The translations under genes were made by a program, and so were the position numbers. Under the pieces are notes generated by a model. That model was not told the DNA's origin. It did no database searches and saw only the letters and a program-made list of their open reading frames with translations. Below are positions 17,385-25,464 of a stretch of 64,000 nt of DNA, in pieces (the first letter of the stretch is position 1; every line of letters begins with the position of its first letter). The DNA is from Microtetraspora fusca (GTDB lineage: Bacteria > Actinomycetota > Actinomycetes > Streptosporangiales > Streptosporangiaceae): NCBI RefSeq assembly GCF_001570365.1, contig NZ_BBYK01000054.1, positions 62,001 through 126,000 on the forward strand, read 5' to 3'.

Positions 17385-17729
17385 ATGCCCGTTCCCCTCT
17401 ACCAGGCGAAGGCGGATTTCTTCCGCACGCTCGGCCATCCCGTACGGGTCCGGGTCCTGGAACTTCTCCAGCACGGCCCCCTCCCGGTACGCGATCTGCT
17501 CGCCGGGATCGACGTGGAGGCGTCCAACCTGTCGCAGCAGCTCGCCGTGCTGCGACGAGCGGGTATCGTGACCTCGACGCGCGAGGGATCCACGGTCGTG
17601 TACGCGCTGAGCAGCAACGATGTGGCCGATCTGCTGCGAGCGGCGAGGCGCATCCTGACCGACATGATCGCCGGACAGGGCGAGCTGCTGGCGGAGTTGC
17701 GGGAGGCGGAGCACACGCGGCCCGGGTGA
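17385..17729 (+). CDS. ArsR family transcriptional regulator
   Basis: A 114-residue winged-helix repressor. The core FFRTLGHPVRVRVLELL...PVRDLL...EASNLSQQLAVLRRAGIV is the ArsR fold with the recognition helix near 50-62. The wing is TREGSTVVYAL. The ELCVCD-type metal-binding cysteines of classic ArsR/SmtB are missing, and the protein has no cysteine at all, so the signal is not a thiol-bound metal. GGAGG lies 5 nt before the ATG. No transporter is adjacent, so its target is unknown. Confidence 0.88.
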   Translation: MPVPLYQAKADFFRTLGHPVRVRVLELLQHGPLPVRDLLAGIDVEASNLSQQLAVLRRAGIVTSTREGSTVVYALSSNDVADLLRAARRILTDMIAGQGELLAELREAEHTRPG

Positions 17730-17966
17730 TCGGGCCTGGCACGTCGTACGGAAGGCGCGGCGTACCCGCCGAGGTGTCTCGGACGGCTCCAGGGCCGGCC
17801 GGTGCGCCGCGTCGCGACCTCCAGGGGACCCGCCCGGTCCCGCGGGCGCGAGCCGTACACCATGGACAAACCTATGCCCAACACCTAGACGGTGTGGGAA
17901 ATTGCATAATTCTTCAAATGATAGAGAATAGGGCGAAGCACGGCCTGTGTGACGGGAGGACGATCA

Positions 17967-18134
17967 ATGGGGCGGGGTCGGGCCAAGGCGAAGCAGACGA
18001 AGGTGGCTCGCCAGCTCAAATACGCCAACCACAACATGGATCTCGAGAGGTTGCGCCAGGACCTCGGCGTGGCCGACGAGCCCGTGCGTGATGACGAGAC
18101 CGATGCTCCCAACGACGGTGCGGGTCAGGCGTAG
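17967..18134 (+). CDS. DUF3073 family protein
   Basis: A 55-residue protein starting MGRGRAKAKQTKVARQLKY, the near-invariant start of the actinobacterial DUF3073 family. The N-terminal half is strongly basic and the C-terminal half acidic. Its function is unknown. The family is conserved across actinomycetes as a small, probably nucleic-acid-binding protein. GGGAGG lies 7 nt before the ATG and a strong hairpin terminator follows at once. A short inverted repeat ACACC-TAGAC-GGTGT at 17881-17895 lies upstream. Confidence 0.9.
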   Translation: MGRGRAKAKQTKVARQLKYANHNMDLERLRQDLGVADEPVRDDETDAPNDGAGQA

Positions 18135-18142
18135 GCGTGGAG

Positions 18143-18174
18143 AAGGACCGGTCCCTCCCTAGGGGCCGGTCCTT
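18143..18174 (+). terminator. Terminator after the DUF3073 gene
   Basis: A stem of AAGGACCGG/CCGGTCCTT with an inner CCCT/AGGG pairing starts 9 bp after the stop codon. It is isolated from other features and typical of an intrinsic terminator. Confidence 0.75.
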
Positions 18175-18192
18175 CCGCTTCCCGGTGCCTTC

Positions 18193-18708
18193 ATGACGTC
18201 CTCCCCGGCTCGGGCCTCCGCTCCCGGCGTGCCGGGCAAGGTCCGGTCCAGGCTTCGGATGCTGGCCCTGCTCGAAGCGGCCAACATCCCCTTTCAGGCG
18301 TGGGTCTGGTTCGGCGTGGCCGGCCTGCCGGTCACGGTGGCGAACGCCGTGGGATTCGCCCTGGCCGCGGCACTCCTCGTCCAGGGTTCGCTGTACTGGA
18401 TCGCCAAGCTCCGCCAGTTGCGGAGGCCGGGCCCTCTTCCTGCCGTTCGCGCCTTTCTGGTCGCGCGAGTGGCCGACGTTCCCCTCCTGATGGCCGGAGT
18501 GGCGTTCACCGCGTTCGCCGCGGCCGCCGACCCCGGACGCCCTTCCTGGCCCGGCGCGGCGTTCGCTCTCGTCGCGGTGCTCGAATACGTCAACTACTTC
18601 CACGTGCAGCTCATGCACGACACCGCGGCCGATCTCCGTCGGCTGGCGGCCGCCGGGCTGCGCCCGTCGCACTTGGCACGGGATCTCGCCCGCGCCCGGC
18701 GGAGGTGA
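18193..18708 (+). CDS. Four-helix integral membrane protein, unknown function
   Basis: A 171-residue protein with four predicted helices (about 28-50, 52-70, 88-112, 120-142). A YVNYFHVQLMHDTAADLRRL segment follows the last helix, and the C-terminus is basic. I do not recognise a named family. Similar small proteins occur as conserved hypotheticals in actinomycetes. The ATG lies 18 bp after the DUF3073 terminator without a strong ribosome site. Function cannot be inferred from its neighbours. Confidence 0.65.
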   Translation: MTSSPARASAPGVPGKVRSRLRMLALLEAANIPFQAWVWFGVAGLPVTVANAVGFALAAALLVQGSLYWIAKLRQLRRPGPLPAVRAFLVARVADVPLLMAGVAFTAFAAAADPGRPSWPGAAFALVAVLEYVNYFHVQLMHDTAADLRRLAAAGLRPSHLARDLARARRR

Positions 18709-18773
18709 GTCCGCGTTGGTCGAGGACGGCGTCGCCGTAGCGCATGTCCTCCGTGAGCGGGATGGCGGACAGA

Positions 18774-18816
18774 TGGCGACATGGTGTTGCTATTGTTGGC
18801 GACATGATGTCGCCAA
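18774..18816. promoter_or_regulatory. Tandem operators overlapping the MFS start codon
   Basis: A perfect palindrome spans 18796-18816: arm TTGGCGACAT, one central G, arm ATGTCGCCAA. It contains the MFS start codon. A second, imperfect copy begins at 18774 (TGGCGACAT then a degenerate right arm), 23 bp upstream. A TATTGT at 18791-18796 could be the -10 box, giving a leaderless or near-leaderless mRNA. A repressor bound here would cover the transcription start. Confidence 0.65.
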
Positions 18817-20435
18817 GTTCCCGTAAGGGCTGGCTGCCCCTCGTCGTGCTCGCGCTCGGGACGTCGATGATCGTCGTGGACGGGACGATCGTGAACGTCG
18901 CGGTTCCGGCGATCATCGCGGATCTGGGTCTGACCGCGACCGACGTGGAGTGGGTCAACTCCATCTACTCGCTGATGTTCGCGGCGCTGCTCATCCCGCT
19001 CGGGCGTATGGGCGACCTGCGCGGGAGGCGCCGCCTCTTCGCGTCCGGGGTCGCGGTGTTCCTGGCGGCCAGCCTCCTCGCGGCGGCCGCGGGCAGCGGC
19101 CCGGCCCTGATCGGTGCCCGGGTGATCCAGGGAGTGGGCGCGGCGATGGTCATCCCGATGACCCTCGCCATCATCAACTCCACGTACACCGGCAGACAGC
19201 GGGTGATCGGCTTCGCCGTCTGGGGATCGGTCATCGGCGGCATGGCGGGCGTCGGTCCGCTGCTCGGCGGCTGGCTCGTCACCGAGTACGGCTGGCGCTC
19301 CGCGTTCTGGGTCAACCTGCCCATCGGGGCGCTGATCCTCCTCGGCACTTTGCGTGTGCCCGACTCGCGGGACGAGCACGCCTCGGGGCACGACCCGCTG
19401 GGCATCGTGCTCGCCGTGATCGGCACCACCTCGGTCGTCTTCGCGCTGATCGAAGGCCAGAAGTACGGCTGGCTCACCCCGCTGCGGCCCGCCGACCTCC
19501 TCGGGCTGCGCTTCGAGAGCGTGACCCCCGTCCCCTTCGCGTTCGCGATCGGGATCGCGGCGCTGGTGGCACTGGTGCTGGTCGAACGGTCCCGGCAGCG
19601 GGCGGGGCGTCCGGTGCTGGTGGACCTGACCCTTTTCGCACTGCCCAGCTTCCGCTACGGCGCGATGGCGGCCATGGTCATCGCGCTGGGCGAGTTCGGG
19701 CTGATCCTCGTGCTGCCGCTGTTCCTGCAGTCGGCGCTCGGCTACAGCGCGTTCCAGACGGGCCTGGTGATCGCCACGCTGGCCCTCGGAACGTTCCTGG
19801 CCGGCGGCATGGTCCCCACCCTGGTCAGGAAGGCCAGTTCTCGCGCGGTGGTGCAGATCGGCATCGGCCTGGAGGTCGTCGGCGCGCTCGGCATAGCGCT
19901 CTCGCTCGACGCCGACATGAACGCGTGGCGTCCCGTCCCCTGGCTGGTGGTCTACGGGCTGGGGATCGGGTTCGCCTCGGCGCAGCTCACCAGCGTGCTG
20001 ATGGCCGATGTGCCGCCCAGCCAGTCGGGCCAGGCCTCGGGCATGCAGAGCACCGTACGCCAGGTGGGCGCCGCCCTCGGGGTCGCGGTGCTCGGCGCGG
20101 TGCTGGTCACGGGGCTCGGCTCGTCGGTCGAACGCCATCTGGACGGCGTCCCCTCGCAGGTGCGGACCGCCGTCGCGAGCGCCGTACAGGAGAGCGGCGG
20201 TGTGGCGATCAGGACGCTGCGCGATCCGGCGATCCACGCGGCGGCGGTGGCGGCCTCCGCCGAGACGACCCGCCGGGTCACTCTGATCGCGGCGCTGATC
20301 CTGCTCGCGGGGGTGGGGGCCACGCTCCTGCTCCCACGGGCCGCCGCGCCGGCTCACGGCGTGGGCGCGGAAGCGGCGAACGAGGACGCCGGGAGCACGG
20401 GCGGAGAGCACACGGACGCTCCCGCGCGAGGATGA
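18804..20435 (+). CDS. MFS multidrug efflux transporter, DHA2 (EmrB/QacA) type
   Basis: A 543-residue transporter with 14 predicted helices. It has the DHA2 signature MIVVDGTIVNVAVPAI in helix 1, motif A GRMGDLRGRRRLF in the loop 2-3, and motif C GVGPLLGGWLV in helix 5. A long hydrophilic C-terminus (about 510-543) follows. It likely uses the proton gradient to export drugs or endogenous products. Two ATGs (18804, 18807) lie in the palindromic operator and no SD is seen. An ATG 60 bp upstream is an alternative start without better support. A TetR gene follows 239 bp downstream. Confidence 0.9.
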   Translation: MMSPSSRKGWLPLVVLALGTSMIVVDGTIVNVAVPAIIADLGLTATDVEWVNSIYSLMFAALLIPLGRMGDLRGRRRLFASGVAVFLAASLLAAAAGSGPALIGARVIQGVGAAMVIPMTLAIINSTYTGRQRVIGFAVWGSVIGGMAGVGPLLGGWLVTEYGWRSAFWVNLPIGALILLGTLRVPDSRDEHASGHDPLGIVLAVIGTTSVVFALIEGQKYGWLTPLRPADLLGLRFESVTPVPFAFAIGIAALVALVLVERSRQRAGRPVLVDLTLFALPSFRYGAMAAMVIALGEFGLILVLPLFLQSALGYSAFQTGLVIATLALGTFLAGGMVPTLVRKASSRAVVQIGIGLEVVGALGIALSLDADMNAWRPVPWLVVYGLGIGFASAQLTSVLMADVPPSQSGQASGMQSTVRQVGAALGVAVLGAVLVTGLGSSVERHLDGVPSQVRTAVASAVQESGGVAIRTLRDPAIHAAAVAASAETTRRVTLIAALILLAGVGATLLLPRAAAPAHGVGAEAANEDAGSTGGEHTDAPARG

Positions 20436-20521
20436 CACTCGGAGGCCGTCGATCGGGACGAACCGCGACCTCGGCCGGGGACTGGAGGCGGGCTCCGGCC
20501 CTGCTCTCGGAGCAGTCAGGA

Positions 20522-20539
20522 GATACCCGCCGCGGTATC
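20522..20539. promoter_or_regulatory. Candidate operator upstream of the second TetR gene
   Basis: Perfect arms GATACC and GGTATC flank a 6-nt spacer, 135 bp before the TetR start. Related half-sites (CCGGTAT near 20576, GGATACTGG near 20643) recur in the same 240-bp gap. Confidence 0.35.
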
Positions 20540-20674
20540 CGGACCCGCCGACGTCCCCTCTGACGGACGACATCCCGGTATGGCTGGACAAGGGAGGACA
20601 TCGCGGGCGAGGAGGGACGCGGACGCGCGGCTCGCCGAAGGACCGGATACTGGAGGCCGGTCCAGGAGGTGGAG

Positions 20675-21295
20675 ATGCCAAAGATCAGCGCGGCGACCGT
20701 CGCCGACCATCGGGCGAACCAGCACGCCGCCCTGCTCGACGCGGCCCGTGCGATCCTCGCGGAGCAGGGGGTGCAGGCGCTCACACCGGCGGCCGTCGGA
20801 TCCCGGGTCGGCCTCGCCCGTTCCAGCGTCTACCGCTATTTCGCCTCGACGGCGGACATTCTCGCCCAGCTCGTCGAGGACGCGTTCCCTCGGTGGCTGG
20901 TCCGCCTGCGGGACGCGCTGCGGGACACGAGTGACGGCGCGACCCTCGACGACAGGATCCGCGCGTACGGCACGGCGGCGCTGGAGTTCGTCGTCAGCCC
21001 TGATTACGCGCTCGTCCCGATCCTTCAGGAGATCGGGCTGCCGGGCGAGTGCCGCGAGCGGGTCGACGAGCTGCACGAATCCCTGGTGGAGCCGCTCAGC
21101 GAGGCGTTGGAGGAGGGCGGGTACGACCACGCGAGCCTGCGCGCCCACCTGGCGTGGGGAGTGATCCGCGCCGGCGCTCGCCGCCTCGCGGACGAGAGAC
21201 GGAGTCGCGGCGGAGAGTACGGGCATCCGGGGGAGGAGCGTCGGGGCGAGATCGTCAGGATCACCCTGGACACACTCTGCCGAGCTCTTCGCTGA
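20675..21295 (+). CDS. TetR family transcriptional regulator
   Basis: A 206-residue TetR protein. The HTH (about 18-60) reads ILAEQGVQALTPAAVGSRVG followed by LARSSVYRYFASTADIL, with the conserved YRYF after the recognition helix. The C-terminal ligand-binding domain is helical and unspecific. AGGAGGTGGAG precedes the ATG. It lies downstream of the MFS exporter on the same strand but 239 bp away with possible own operators, so it may regulate itself and the exporter. That link is inferred. Confidence 0.87.
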   Translation: MPKISAATVADHRANQHAALLDAARAILAEQGVQALTPAAVGSRVGLARSSVYRYFASTADILAQLVEDAFPRWLVRLRDALRDTSDGATLDDRIRAYGTAALEFVVSPDYALVPILQEIGLPGECRERVDELHESLVEPLSEALEEGGYDHASLRAHLAWGVIRAGARRLADERRSRGGEYGHPGEERRGEIVRITLDTLCRALR

Positions 21296-21475
21296 TCGGA
21301 GCGACTCCTTTCACGGCAGCGTCGGAATCCCCGGCCACAACCGGTTCCAGGCCGGGGCGAGCACCCGCCACGCGTCCACTCCCGGCGTCACGCCGAGCAC
21401 CCACCCCAGGCCACTCCCAGCGCCGCGCCGAGCACGAGCGTCATCACGGCCGCTCCGGCCGAACCTCCGCCGGGC

Positions 21476-22369
21476 CTACATCCGGGCGCGTAGGCGACGC
21501 AGCATCCGCGGGTCGCCGAAGCCGGCTTCGCGGGCGGCGGTCTCAGCCGTCGCGCCTTGCCCGAGGAGGTGTTCGGCCCGTTCCAGCCGCAGCGCGGTCT
21601 GGTAGGCCAGAGGCGTGAGGCCGGTCGCATGCCGGAAGAGCCGGGTGACGGTCCGTTCGCTGCATCCGACCGCGTCGGCCAGCATCGAGAGCGTGAGCCG
21701 CTGGGTGAAACGCGCGTCGATCAGGTCCTGAATGTGGTGCACGGTCTCGTCGTTGTGACCGCGGTGCCGGAGCATCGCGCTGATCTGGGGCGAGGCTCCC
21801 TGACGGCGGCCGTACACCACCATGGCGCGGGCCACCTGGCTGGCGGCGTACGGGCCGCGCCTGGTGCCCAGCAGGTGGAGCGCCACGTCGATGCCGCTGG
21901 CCACGCCCGCCGAGGTCACCACCCGCTCGTCCTCGACGTAGAGCACGTCGCGCACAACCTCGGCCGTCGGATAGAGGCGGGCGAGCTCGTCCTGGGTGGC
22001 GTGGTGGGTGGTGCAGCGGCGGCCATCGAGCAAGCCGACCCGGCCGAGCGCGTCGGCGCCCGCGCAGATGCCCGCCACGGTGCCGCCGGCCGCGTGATGC
22101 TCGCGTAGCCGGCGCAAGGTGTCAGCGCCGGCCATGCGTGTCGGGCCGCGCCAGCCCGGCACGATGACGAGATCGTCCGGTTCCAGGTGGGGCCACACGC
22201 GCTCGGCGTGCAGGGGCAGTCCCTGCACGGTGGCGACGTGCGTGTCTTCGGACACGTACGACAGGGTGTGCTCGTAGCCGAGGTCGGCCGCGGTGGAGAA
22301 GACCTGGGCCGGTCCGGCCACGTCGAGCAGGTGCACTCGCGGAATGAGCAGGAAGACAACCCGGGGCAT
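21476..22369 (-). CDS. GlxA-type regulator (DJ-1/PfpI domain plus AraC HTH)
   Basis: A 297-residue regulator. The N-terminal DJ-1/PfpI domain (about 3-165) includes VFLLIPRVHLLDVAGPAQVF and the nucleophile elbow AGICAGADALGRVGLLDG with Cys near 101. The C-terminal AraC domain (about 205-297) has two HTHs, the second reading ARE.GF.DPRMLRR. Such proteins usually activate neighbouring catabolic genes. The hydrolase gene 11 bp upstream is co-transcribed. The 180-bp convergent gap to the TetR gene shows no clear hairpin. Confidence 0.88.
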   Translation of the reverse strand: MPRVVFLLIPRVHLLDVAGPAQVFSTAADLGYEHTLSYVSEDTHVATVQGLPLHAERVWPHLEPDDLVIVPGWRGPTRMAGADTLRRLREHHAAGGTVAGICAGADALGRVGLLDGRRCTTHHATQDELARLYPTAEVVRDVLYVEDERVVTSAGVASGIDVALHLLGTRRGPYAASQVARAMVVYGRRQGASPQISAMLRHRGHNDETVHHIQDLIDARFTQRLTLSMLADAVGCSERTVTRLFRHATGLTPLAYQTALRLERAEHLLGQGATAETAAREAGFGDPRMLRRLRARM

Positions 22370-22380
22370 GGCCGCCGAGC

Positions 22381-22965
22381 CTATGCCCCGGCCAGTTCAT
22401 CGACAGTGCGGATGGTGGCGAACCGTCCCGCGAGCGCGTACTCGGTGCGTGCGACGACATCGGCGACGCCCAGCGTCCGCGGGTCGCTCACCAGCCGCGA
22501 GAACGGCAGATCCTGCGGCGCGTCGCGGTGCGGGATGGGGGTGGTCGCGGTGGCGTCGGTGGCGAAGACGACGTCGAAGCCGAGGTCGGAGGCGATCCGG
22601 GTGGTGGTTTCGCAGCACTGCTCGGTACGGATGCCGCACATGGTCAAGCGCCGGATGCCGCGACTGGTAAGGATCTGGTGGAGGTTCGTTGTGGTGAAGG
22701 CATTGTGCGCGGTCTTGGTGATGAGCGGCTCGCCCAGGTGAGGCTCGAGCCCGTCCATCAGGCGGACGTGCCCCCGCGCCGGATCGAACACGGTGCCGGA
22801 CCCTGGCCGTGAGCCGAGCACCCACACCACCAGGTCGCCCTGTGCGCGGGCCGCGGCGACCAGACGGTTGACCTGACCGACGATGTCCGGCTGCGACACG
22901 AACTCCCAGTCCGGTAGCTGCCGGAAGGACTCCTGGACGTCGATGACGACGAGTGCGTTGTTCAC
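22381..22965 (-). CDS. Isochorismatase-like cysteine hydrolase
   Basis: A 194-residue hydrolase of the isochorismatase/nicotinamidase fold. The triad is visible: Asp9 (VVIDVQ), Lys84 (LITKTAHNAF) and Cys117 in GIRTEQC, with a second Cys next to it. This superfamily cleaves amide or vinyl-ether bonds (nicotinamide, N-carbamoyl compounds, isochorismate). The exact substrate cannot be told. The start is GTG with no clear SD. It forms a two-gene unit with the GlxA regulator, and direct repeats upstream may bind that regulator. Confidence 0.85.
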   Translation of the reverse strand: MNNALVVIDVQESFRQLPDWEFVSQPDIVGQVNRLVAAARAQGDLVVWVLGSRPGSGTVFDPARGHVRLMDGLEPHLGEPLITKTAHNAFTTTNLHQILTSRGIRRLTMCGIRTEQCCETTTRIASDLGFDVVFATDATATTPIPHRDAPQDLPFSRLVSDPRTLGVADVVARTEYALAGRFATIRTVDELAGA

Positions 22966-23011
22966 CCGTCAAGGGTGGAGCGATGAGGGGTGAGGGCTGA
23001 AGGTGTGAACC

Positions 23012-23039
23012 GGTCAGCCTGCGGAACGATCTGGTCAGC
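23012..23039. promoter_or_regulatory. Direct repeats, candidate AraC/GlxA site
   Basis: Two GGTCAGC repeats start 21 bp apart (two helical turns), 47-75 bp upstream of the hydrolase start. AraC-type regulators commonly bind such direct repeats. The rest of the 294-bp divergent gap becomes AT-richer toward 23260. Confidence 0.4.
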
Positions 23040-23259
23040 GGCCTTACGAGATGACACACCCCTTCTCGAGCACGTTCTGACGCGGTGAAGAAAGCGTTCA
23101 TGTGAGTTCTCTTGATCGTTCCCCTCGCGATGCAAGGCGAAGAGGGAGCGTATTCTCTTTCGTCACATTGTGAACTTCCGTTTCGCCAACAAGGTGGCGA
23201 CATTCTGGAATGATCGCGGGACATACCTCGTGTTCTTCGAGACTGATGGACAGTGACTG

Positions 23260-24546
23260 ATGCCCCCCATGGATCAAATCGCCGCCTTCACGTCGGATCA
23301 TCCAGTCGGTACCGCTGTTATCTGTGTATTCGCCCTGATCATCCTGATTTTGGGGTATTTCGCGCTCCGGGCCGCTTATCGGGCGATCATCGACCTATAT
23401 CGGCGTTTCGCCGCGCCGCGCCCCCCGGAGGACATCCTCACGATCGTCGCCGCGACCATCGCCACGGGCGTTTCCGCCCAGGGCATGTGGCGCTTCTCGG
23501 GTGACGTCCTGGGCTTCGACGGCCCCCTTCGCCTTCTGCTCTTCGCCTTCATCGAAGTCGCCGTGATCACCAGCGCCGTACGGGCCCGCCGGAACATGCG
23601 GGAGAACTATTCGGCCGGCATCGACGGCATCGCCGTGTGGGTGTTCACCTCCCTTTCGGCGGTGCTGTCCAGCATGGACGCCCGCAGCCTCCCCGAAGCC
23701 ATGTTCCGGCTGGCCGCCCCGCTCGTCGCGGCCTGGCTCTGGGAGCGCGGCATGGCGATCGAGCGGCACCGCATCACCGGACGGGCCCGCATCAACTGGC
23801 GGATCACCCCTGAGCGCGTCATGGTCCGCATCGGGCTCGCCGAGGCGGGCGACCGCACGGCCAGCGAGGTGGACGCGCACCGCCGGCTCACCCGCGTGGC
23901 GCTTGCCGCCAAGCGGGCCCGCGCGCTGCGCGCCGCCGGGGCGTCCGACCGGAAGATGCGCGCCGCGCTCAGGAAGCTCGACCGCGCGATGGACCAGGCG
24001 GTGGAGTACACGGGGCTGGCCGTGGACGCCGAGCGGCAGGAGGCGCTGCTGTCCCAGATCGGGGCGCTCTACAACACGTCCGCCCTGATCGACCTGAGCC
24101 CGCCCGTCCCGTGGGCGTCCGAAGAAGAGGAGGAGAAGCAGGCCGTACGTCCCATGCACGCCGCGCTCCTCGCCGCCGGCGCGCCGGGAGCGGCCGCGGC
24201 GCTCCTCGACGACGAGGACGACGACGAGGAGGGACGTGAGGCGGCCGAGCCGGCGCCCCCGGTCGACACGGCCCAGCGCGCCGCGCTGATGCGCGCGGCC
24301 CGCCAGTACTGGGACAGGGAGATCGAACGCCGGTTCGTGCCCCGCGCCGCCGACATCGCGCACGAGATCGGCATCCCGCTGGCGACCGCCCGTGAATACC
24401 GCGCGCTGTGGAAGCTGGAGCCCAAGGCCCACGCGCTGCTGGAGGCCGCGTACAACGAGCACGGGATCATCGACACCGGGACGTTCCCGGCGATCACCGC
24501 GCCGGAGAGCGTCGTGACGGTGAACGGTTCCGCGGCGAGCCGTTGA
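23260..24546 (+). CDS. DUF2637-like membrane protein with C-terminal HTH-like region
   Basis: A 428-residue protein. Its N-terminal third has about four or five helices (17-40, 60-80, 85-108, 122-142, 148-160), with the stretches ATGVSAQGMWRFSGD and AFIEVAVITSAVRARRNMRE. A basic middle part follows, then an acidic low-complexity stretch (EEEEEK, DDEDDDEE) near 285-325. The last 90 residues include IAHEIGIPLATAREYRALWKLEP, which looks like a helix-turn-helix. The membrane part resembles DUF2637/Spd-type proteins tied to actinomycete plasmid transfer, but no transfer genes are near. The 5' end is less GC-rich than its neighbours. No strong SD is seen. Confidence 0.6.
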   Translation: MPPMDQIAAFTSDHPVGTAVICVFALIILILGYFALRAAYRAIIDLYRRFAAPRPPEDILTIVAATIATGVSAQGMWRFSGDVLGFDGPLRLLLFAFIEVAVITSAVRARRNMRENYSAGIDGIAVWVFTSLSAVLSSMDARSLPEAMFRLAAPLVAAWLWERGMAIERHRITGRARINWRITPERVMVRIGLAEAGDRTASEVDAHRRLTRVALAAKRARALRAAGASDRKMRAALRKLDRAMDQAVEYTGLAVDAERQEALLSQIGALYNTSALIDLSPPVPWASEEEEEKQAVRPMHAALLAAGAPGAAAALLDDEDDDEEGREAAEPAPPVDTAQRAALMRAARQYWDREIERRFVPRAADIAHEIGIPLATAREYRALWKLEPKAHALLEAAYNEHGIIDTGTFPAITAPESVVTVNGSAASR

Positions 24547-24583
24547 GCCGCGTGGGCGGTGACGCCGACGCGGGCGTAGGCGA

Positions 24584-25165
24584 TCAGTAGCGGCGGGCCC
24601 AGCGCGGCTCGACGCTCGTCCAGGCCTCCTCCCAGCGCCTCCGGTTGAGGCGCCGCATGGTGCGACGGAGGAGGCCGACGAGCATCGCCGGCACCGCGGC
24701 GAGCCCGGAGAGCGCCGCGAGGGCGACGATCGCGGTCGCCATGATGATCTCCACGGCACCGGCGGGCTCCCGGGACGGCTCGTTGTGCGCGTCGACCCAG
24801 ATGTTCACCGTCGTGCCGACGGTGGCGGTGCCCCTGACCGGGATCACCGCTTGGTGGACCCTGCCGTCGGGCGTCTGCCAGCGGGCGCCGGCCCGGAGCT
24901 CGGCCGTGCCGCCCAGCCGCGACGCCTGGCTGGAGGAGGGCTGCTCGTACAGCGTCGCCGTCACCCGATGCTTGCCCGCGTTCTCCGACTGCGCGGTCAC
25001 GTACGCCGTGCGGGTGGCGAAGTAGGTCCCCACAGGAATGATCGCGGTGAAGAGGACGAGCAGCGTGATGAGGATCATCGATTCCACATGATCGGCCGTG
25101 CGGCGCAGGGGATTGTGATCCAGGCCCAGGAACCGGGCGAGCCTTGCTGATATCGGCGTATTCAT
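24584..25165 (-). CDS. Rv1733c-like transmembrane protein
   Basis: A 193-residue protein with two helices (about 28-52 and 140-165) flanking an exported domain with a KHRVTATLYE...G.TVNIWVD pattern. N-terminal RFLGLDHNPLRRTADHVE is characteristic of the Rv1733c family. Rv1733c is a DosR-regulated latency antigen in M. tuberculosis and its function is unknown. The ATG has GGAGG 6 nt upstream. It is divergent from the hsp20 gene across a region holding several DosR-box-like sequences, so co-regulation is likely. Confidence 0.8.
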   Translation of the reverse strand: MNTPISARLARFLGLDHNPLRRTADHVESMILITLLVLFTAIIPVGTYFATRTAYVTAQSENAGKHRVTATLYEQPSSSQASRLGGTAELRAGARWQTPDGRVHQAVIPVRGTATVGTTVNIWVDAHNEPSREPAGAVEIIMATAIVALAALSGLAAVPAMLVGLLRRTMRRLNRRRWEEAWTSVEPRWARRY

Positions 25166-25240
25166 CCCATACCTCCACACGTACCCGACCGTAGGGAACC
25201 GGCCGAGGCCGGGCACAGTGCTGATCGGCCCGGCTCTGGA

Positions 25241-25254
25241 GGGACCTTCGTCCG
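25241..25254 (+). promoter_or_regulatory. DosR-box-like site, Rv1733c-like gene side
   Basis: GGGACCTTCGTCCG matches the GGGAC-N4-G-N-CC core of the DosR box with both half-sites present (GGAC/GTCC). It lies 76 bp upstream of the Rv1733c-like start. Confidence 0.6.
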
Positions 25255-25350
25255 TACCCGCGCGGCGCGGTGTCGCGGCGCGTACGGACGCGTCCGGTGC
25301 GGCGTCGAGGTGTCTCCGGGATGTCCGAGTAGGGGCGGATCGGTGGTGAG

Positions 25351-25400
25351 GGGACAACCGGTCGCGGCCGATGGTCCCTGCGGTCCGGGACCTGAGGCCC
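25351..25400. promoter_or_regulatory. Cluster of three DosR-box-like sites before hsp20
   Basis: Three 14-mers are arranged close together: GGGACAACCGGTCG (25351-25364, plus), GGGACCATCGGCCG (25365-25378, minus) and GGGACCTGAGGCCC (25387-25400, plus). The last lies about 65 bp upstream of the chosen hsp20 start. Multiple boxes in tandem are typical of strongly induced DosR promoters such as hspX. Confidence 0.65.
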
Positions 25401-25464
25401 TGACACGGCACACACTCCCGGTGATGTCATGGAAGGGAAGGCTCGCATGCGAAGGGAGTCGGAG

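Noticed and set aside
17053-17385. Possible small gene upstream of the ArsR regulator
   Set aside because: No ribosome site, no recognisable family, and the frame runs through the AT-rich promoter patch.
23260-24546. Integrative conjugative element around the DUF2637-like gene
   Set aside because: No integrase, TraB/FtsK-type pump, replication gene, tRNA or attachment repeats were seen on either side.
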